Shown one piece after another: positions 59,610-64,000 of a stretch of DNA of 64,000 nt. This DNA comes from Mixophyes australis (lineage: Eukaryota > Chordata > Amphibia > Anura > Limnodynastidae), in the NCBI GenBank assembly GCA_036250195.1, contig JAVHZZ010000005.1, positions 184,522,448 to 184,586,447 of the forward strand, given 5' to 3'. Positions within the stretch are counted from its first letter, which is position 1, and the number at the start of each line of letters is the position of its first letter. The notes beneath the pieces are model-generated. The model saw only the letters and a program-made list of their open reading frames with translations. It did not search any database and was not told the origin of the DNA. The position numbers were made by a program, and so were the translations under genes.

Positions 59610-60507
59610 CACATGGTAGAAATTACATGGATCTAGTATAGTAGTGCTAGCAGACAAAAGAGACATCATACAGGTCTGTCCTGCTCTGCCTTTTGATGTG
59701 TAATTCTGTTGATATTAAAATATTGTTTATTATATATACAGAGACAATAAATATTCATCCTTGCATACAAATCTAATGGAAATAATAGAATGACTTAAAC
59801 TGTTGTAATTGTGGTTTTCACAGATGTGACTGTGTATAAATTTACAGTACATTATATTTTTGATATGTTTCATTAAAGACCTCTTGCACAGTGGTCTTTA
59901 AATGAATAGCACGGATACACAACCTCAGCTTGTTGTCGCGGGTAGGGAAACAATCAAACACTGTTTTTCTGTTATGGAAACATATGAAGGTGTCATATAG
60001 ACAATGCTGGATTAAATATACCTGTAGCGTCCTCTCTGTTTCTAGTAGTGATACACCTGAAGACAACATGGCAGAACACATGTCTAGCAAATGAGTCATC
60101 TTAAATCTTAACATGTTGACAATTAAAATCAGAGAACTGTCAAAACAATCAAATTTCACAGACCTCTATTTTGTAAATTCTGCCAAATATCTTATTTTGC
60201 TCAACAAAGCCATATCCTTATATGGCACATTCATGTGATGTCAGTATTGAACATTACAGTTCAGGAGTTGATAGGTATGAAGTATTGTACAATGCTTACA
60301 ATACAAAACACAGGCATTTGCAGGTATCTACACGATAATGTACAATACCAGTGCCTGTCCCGAAAGTACATTTGTGAGCCAGCGTTGCCAGGCTTTCTCT
60401 ATGTGATCAAGTGCGCCAATTGTAACAAAGCTCATAAAACCCCCCTCCTGACAGTTTGTTTTAATGGTGTAAGCCAAAATTTATAGATAGAAATATATTT
60501 ATAAAAC
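58484..60507 (-). other. Intron between exons 1 and 2, lower part
   Basis: Contains (TA)n at 59574-59606. ORFs at 59842-60159 (minus) and 60235-60486 (plus) lack identifiable domains; parts of the plus ORF (CEPALPGFLYVIKCANCN) vaguely recall retroelement C-terminal finger regions, but not enough to call. Confidence 0.5.
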
Positions 60508-61452
60508 CAGAGCCGTAACTAGGGTGGTGCGGACGGTGCCGTCGCCCCGGGCGCAAGCCCAAGGGGGCGCAGCAGCCGCCCGCTACCTAGCCCTATCTTC
60601 TGTTTTTTTACCGTCCACACACGGACGTCATGAGAGAGAAAGAGATTAACTTTCCGCAGTGGAACGCATGTGCGTTCCACCGACAGGAAGTTCGGCATTT
60701 GGAACGCTTTGCCGAACTTCCTGTCGGTGTAACGCACATGCGTTCCACTGCGGAAAGTTAATCTCTCTCTCTCTCATGACGTCCGTGTGTATTAGTCCCT
60801 TTCAGAAGCTGGATGGAATGCTGCAGTCACGCCAGATCCAGGAGTTAATCACCCTCCAATTTATATAGGAGAGGTAACAAGCTCTGCAGGTAGAAACCGG
60901 ACACGGAAAGGGATATACTGCCACTAACTGTAAGTGAACGTTTCCACTATTCCTGGACACCTATGCCAATATTCAGGATTTACAAACATTAGGAGGAATG
61001 TTCATTCAGGACATTGTTTATAAATAGAAGCTTTGTGAATTTTAACTGGTTGTCATCTTTTAACCATTTCACATGTTTGCCTCAGTGCTGAACACTGATA
61101 AGAAATAACTTTCATTTCATGTGGTGCATAATATTACAGAGACTTAAAAATGTATACAATTGTGGTTTATGTATGTTTTTTTCTGGACAGAATTGTACAT
61201 TATGTAAGTTGAATTTAATCAAACATTTGAAGTAATATGTAATTAATATCCAATAAAGGATAATGAATTGTACAATCACAGAGCCCTAAACTATGCAAAA
61301 TGGATTTTTCTGAATGGCTTAGACATTTTTAAGTAATGTGGCTATTTAACAAAAGTCTAACAGGAGATATCGGAGATATCTTCCTCATTAAGCAAATTAT
61401 CGCACAATCCAGCAGTCCCTATAATACTCAATGGGGACTGTGGTGTCCCATT

Positions 61453-61509
<57 letters not shown>

Positions 61510-61682
61510 ATATATATCTCATGCATTTGCAAATATGTGTAACAGAATTATTTCAGTAAGGTGCTAGCCACACCCCCACATTAGGTTGGCCACACCCACT
61601 TGTCAAATGCCACTCCCACTTAGATGGGGGGCGCCGGTGCCTTGTCTCGCCCAGGGCACTAAAATGTCTAGTTACGGCACTG
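60508..61682. mobile_element. hAT-type element, 1.2 kb, perfect 8-bp TSD
   Basis: Ends CAGAGCCGTAACTAG and CTAGTTACGGCACTG are inverted repeats; TATAAAAC flanks both sides (60500-60507 and 61683-61690). Near the left end a large foldback (60615-60790) has arms of about 75 bases with GCAGTGGAACGCATGTGCGTTCCAC and AACTTTCCGC around a loop ATTTGGAACGCTTT. A (TA)n tract lies at 61456-61512. Just inside each end are CCCCGGGCGCAAGCCC and TCTCGCCCAGGGCAC. No transposase; non-autonomous. It sits in the intron between exons 1 and 2. Confidence 0.95.
60615..60790. repeat. Foldback inside the 1.2 kb hAT element
   Basis: Near-perfect inverted arms of about 75 bases, including CACGGACGTCATGAGAGAGA and its complement, and the nested palindrome GGAACGCATGTGCGTTCC. 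Confidence 0.93.
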
Positions 61683-61690
61683 TATAAAAC

Positions 61691-61987
61691 AAAAGAAGAC
61701 ATTTTAGACTAAAGTCTACAGTTACTTTAACTGTAAACTGAGCAATCCTGCCTCAAAACAAAAGAAGTTTGTAAGAAGAATGAGAAATTGAAGTATATGT
61801 CATCCAACTAGTCTCTTAAGCATAAACAACTTTCAATTAACTTGGTTGGCAGCTACTTTTTTGAAAAAAAATTAAAAATTCAGAGTAAAAAATAACTGAT
61901 AATAACATAAAGAGCAGGAAGTATAAGTAGTACAATAAATTAGAGCAACAGTCTGAGAAGGGAGGGCAGTGTTGCTAGGTGACATAC
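61691..61987 (-). other. Intron below exon 1
   Basis: Short AT-rich interval between the hAT element and the exon 1 donor; nothing recognised. Confidence 0.6.
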
Positions 61988-62050
61988 CCTTAGAACAAAG
62001 GTGCCGGTCATTTATTGCTACAACTTCTGTTTCTTTCTGTGGATTGCTAC
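61988..62050 (-). CDS. Internal exon 1 (of those seen) of the split host gene
   Basis: A 63-base exon with acceptor ...CTACTATAG and donor GTATGT. It enters and leaves in phase 1 and reads SNPQKETEVVAINDRHLCSK, with split codons at both ends. The open frame extends outside the exon, so the borders rest on splice sites and on phase agreement with the next exon. The peptide is polar and has no recognisable domain. Short exons in unconserved protein are easy to call by chance; support comes from the exact phase match and its position 3.5 kb upstream of the next exon. It could still be a chance ORF. Confidence 0.5.
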
Positions 62051-62316
62051 CTATAGTAGAAAATGGGAAAGTGCAAACATATACAGTATAATGTCTAAGT
62101 CTATCAGAAGTGGCCTCACTAATAAAGTCAAAAATAGCAATAGGCAGCACCAACAAGGCAGTTTTTACTCAAAAGTAGATATTTATGCAAAAAAAAAAAT
62201 ATTCTTTTTGTGCCTTTATTGAGGATTGTAGATATCTTATAAGTCAAAGTTGCCACTTAGTAACAGCTAGTGGGAAAATAAGACATACCTGACTGTTGCT
62301 GTCATAAAGAAAACTT

Positions 62317-62493
62317 GGGGCTAGATTTACTAACCTGCGGGTTTGAAAAAGTGGGGATGTTGCCTATAGCAACCAATCAGATTCTAGCTTTCATTTATTT
62401 AGTACCTTCTACAAAATGACAGATAGACTCTGATTGGTTGCTATAGGCAACATCCCCACTTTTTCAAACCCGCAGCTTAGTAAATCTGGCCCC
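62317..62493. mobile_element. Palindromic MITE
   Basis: Nearly whole-length inverted repeat: GGGGCTAGATTTACTAA ... TTAGTAAATCTGGCCCC with arms of about 70 bases (GTTGCCTATAGCAACCAATCAGA and complement). No TSD was identified; TTAA-type or short TSD families are possible. Confidence 0.9.
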
Positions 62494-64000
62494 AGATCTT
62501 TCTGTGAAGGACACCATTTAGTCCAACTAGTCTGATAAACACTAAATGCAAATTGTGGCATATTTGGCATCAGAAACTAAATCTATTTCCAGTGGAGCTG
62601 AATTATGGGAAGTCTTGTTTGTTATCTCTGCCTTTCAGGACAATAATAATAGAGGCGGGGGCAGGTAATTGGGTTGTAATGCACAGTTAAGGAGAAATTA
62701 ATTAACACTATCTCTGCAATTTTGACTGCAAAGGTGAATATAGTGGTCAGGTTTTACAGTGAGATGTTTGAAATCATTTGGTTTTTTTTTATAAAAAGTA
62801 AGATAGTGATTTATTGTGCAAGCAGAAATATAATGAGTTGTAATTGAATCTAGACAAGTATGCTCCCTTAATGTAAGTATCATCAGTGTTTGGTGATATC
62901 AGGAAATAGAAGGGCTGCCACAGAACGATACAGTTTAAGAGTGGAGGCCTATATGCCTAAAATAAATTTATGAGCTGAGAAATTTAAACTCTGCTATATT
63001 GTATTCTTACTCCATTCGCCTCTTTCACTACATGCAGGGGGCAAATTCACTTTCTCAGAATAACAAAAACAGCTTTAGGTAAAATTGAGGAAAGGGATGC
63101 TATATCATTCCCATAATCCCCACCAGTGGAAGCACCACTCCCAATTAGGGCATTGACATAAATACATATGCCTAAATTGGCATCCTTACAGTTAGTTCTA
63201 CTTGCATATCTTTATGTGACAGCACTCCAAATGGAGCAGACACTTCTACCCTGTTCCCCATAGGCCTAGCAGAGGTAGAAGACCATTTATAAACCATACC
63301 CAGTCATTCTGTATTGTGTATAGGTGAAGGAAACCTATTCATTCTTACACAAAAGATTAATAGTGCATACAGTTCTTATACAATTGAAGAACTACACTGT
63401 AGAACAAACTGTTAGACTACCTTCTTCAACATAAAACTCTGAGGTAGTATGTCATGATCCCATATCTCCTTAGCTTGTAAGACACCACTAGCATAATTAT
63501 ATGGCACACATTGGGCTCAATCACAGCTCTGAAGGACAGAAGTTTGCACAGCTGGAATTCTGCGTCACACTCATTAGAGAAGATTAGTTGGTGCTATGTA
63601 GTCACTCAGGGTTACCAGATGTCCCAGCACACTTCACTCCAAATATCGACCTGGCCTTAGCCTCCAGTGGCAGTTGGACAATTATGGTTCATGCTTGACA
63701 AAGCTGAGAGGGAAGAGAAATATGCTTACTCTATTGAGTCTCTAGTAGCCACTAAATTTGCCCTCTCCAAAGTTATCAGCAGATTAGCAATATAGCAAGA
63801 TGTTTAACTATATCCCTAACACCCGCCAGTCTTGGTGGCTGTCCAGACTGTTAAGGTTAAGTCTGCCTTGCTTCCTGTGAACCCTCAGATCTGTACTTCA
63901 GCTACACAGGTGGGTCTCCCTCAGAAGGAACTGTTTTCTGCTTTCACTTAGTTCTGAGCTGTGGTGCAGGTGTGCCATCCTCTGTGAGTTTATTGAACAT
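62494..64000. other. Upstream intronic or intergenic stretch
   Basis: No exon with splice support and phase-1 exit was found, although exon 1 requires one upstream. 63000-63960 is slightly less AT-rich and may hold old retroelement sequence. Confidence 0.4.

Larger units (their letters stand above)
9927..62050 (-). other. Split host gene, seven exons recognised, both ends outside or unseen
   Basis: Seven minus-strand coding segments share GT-AG borders with pyrimidine-rich acceptors, and their phases chain as 1-1, 1-1, 1-0, (gap), 2-0, 0-0, 0-0, 0-1. Introns are about 3.5, 2.6, 23.5 (contains a missed exon), 3.5, 16.3 and 1.5 kb. The first three exons encode acidic, Ser/Thr-rich, low-complexity protein. 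The last four encode a compact, hydrophobic and aromatic-rich region that could be a beta-rich (C2-like) fold; that fold is inference. No start codon context, signal peptide, stop codon or polyadenylation signal was found, so the gene probably runs beyond 62050 upstream and below 9927 downstream. The family was not identified with certainty. Ojoplano/OFCC1, a large vertebrate gene with long introns, is a weak guess from memory only. Confidence 0.8.

Noticed and set aside
60022..60056. Possible 35-base exon on the minus strand with good AG and GT borders
   Set aside because: It ends in phase 0 and would break the phase-1 junction between exons 1 and 2; no independent support.
1..64000. tRNA, rRNA or other structured RNA genes
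   Set aside because: None recognised by box A/B or cloverleaf inspection; a covariance-model scan would be needed to exclude small ones.

Overview
This is a vertebrate, almost certainly anuran amphibian, nuclear genomic window. It is AT-rich, has no operons, and is dominated by transposable elements. The only host gene signal is a set of short exons on the minus strand with clean GT-AG borders and long introns. Many elements can be delimited precisely because their target-site duplications (TSDs) survive.

Host gene: seven minus-strand exons (61988-62050, 58397-58483, 55579-55754, 31978-32095, 28189-28428, 11659-11922, 9927-10134) carry about 385 codons of one protein. All junctions are phase-compatible except 55579 to 32095, so at least one exon is missed in that 23 kb interval. 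The gene appears to continue past both ends of the window. I cannot name it with certainty; a distant candidate, from general impression only, is the ojoplano/OFCC1 family.

Layout by region: 1-9.4 kb holds diverged repeats and a solo LTR (7276-8837, 5-bp TSD). 9.4-12 kb holds the last two exons and a small hAT MITE. 14.6-18.6 kb is a decayed L1/Tx1-type LINE split by a perfect hairpin insertion, followed by a dead Tc1 element (18.6-19.8 kb) and copy A of a CAGGGC-ended family (19.8-21.5 kb). 24.4-27.3 kb is a non-autonomous hAT (8-bp TSD) filled with a 59-bp tandem array. 28-32 kb has two exons between microsatellites. 32.9-37.0 kb is an element with two minisatellites. 37.5-40.7 kb is copy C of the CAGGGC family (8-bp TSD) with nested insertions, including a possible solo LTR. 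43.2-44.9 kb is an L2-like LINE on the minus strand. 46.8-54.2 kb is a large, broken hAT transposon, apparently the protein-coding relative of the 24.4 kb element; it is interrupted by copy B of the CAGGGC family and by a Rex1/CR1-like LINE. 55-62 kb carries three exons, a LINE tail with an inverted-arm insertion, and a 1.2 kb hAT-type element. 62.1-64 kb has a palindromic MITE and otherwise no recognisable feature.

The genes do not form a functional system. The window is best read as one host gene whose introns hold several generations of nested transposons, with repeated growth of minisatellites inside non-autonomous DNA elements. Exon limits, TSDs and terminal repeats were read directly from the sequence. 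Family names are from recognised protein motifs and termini, and no database was searched.
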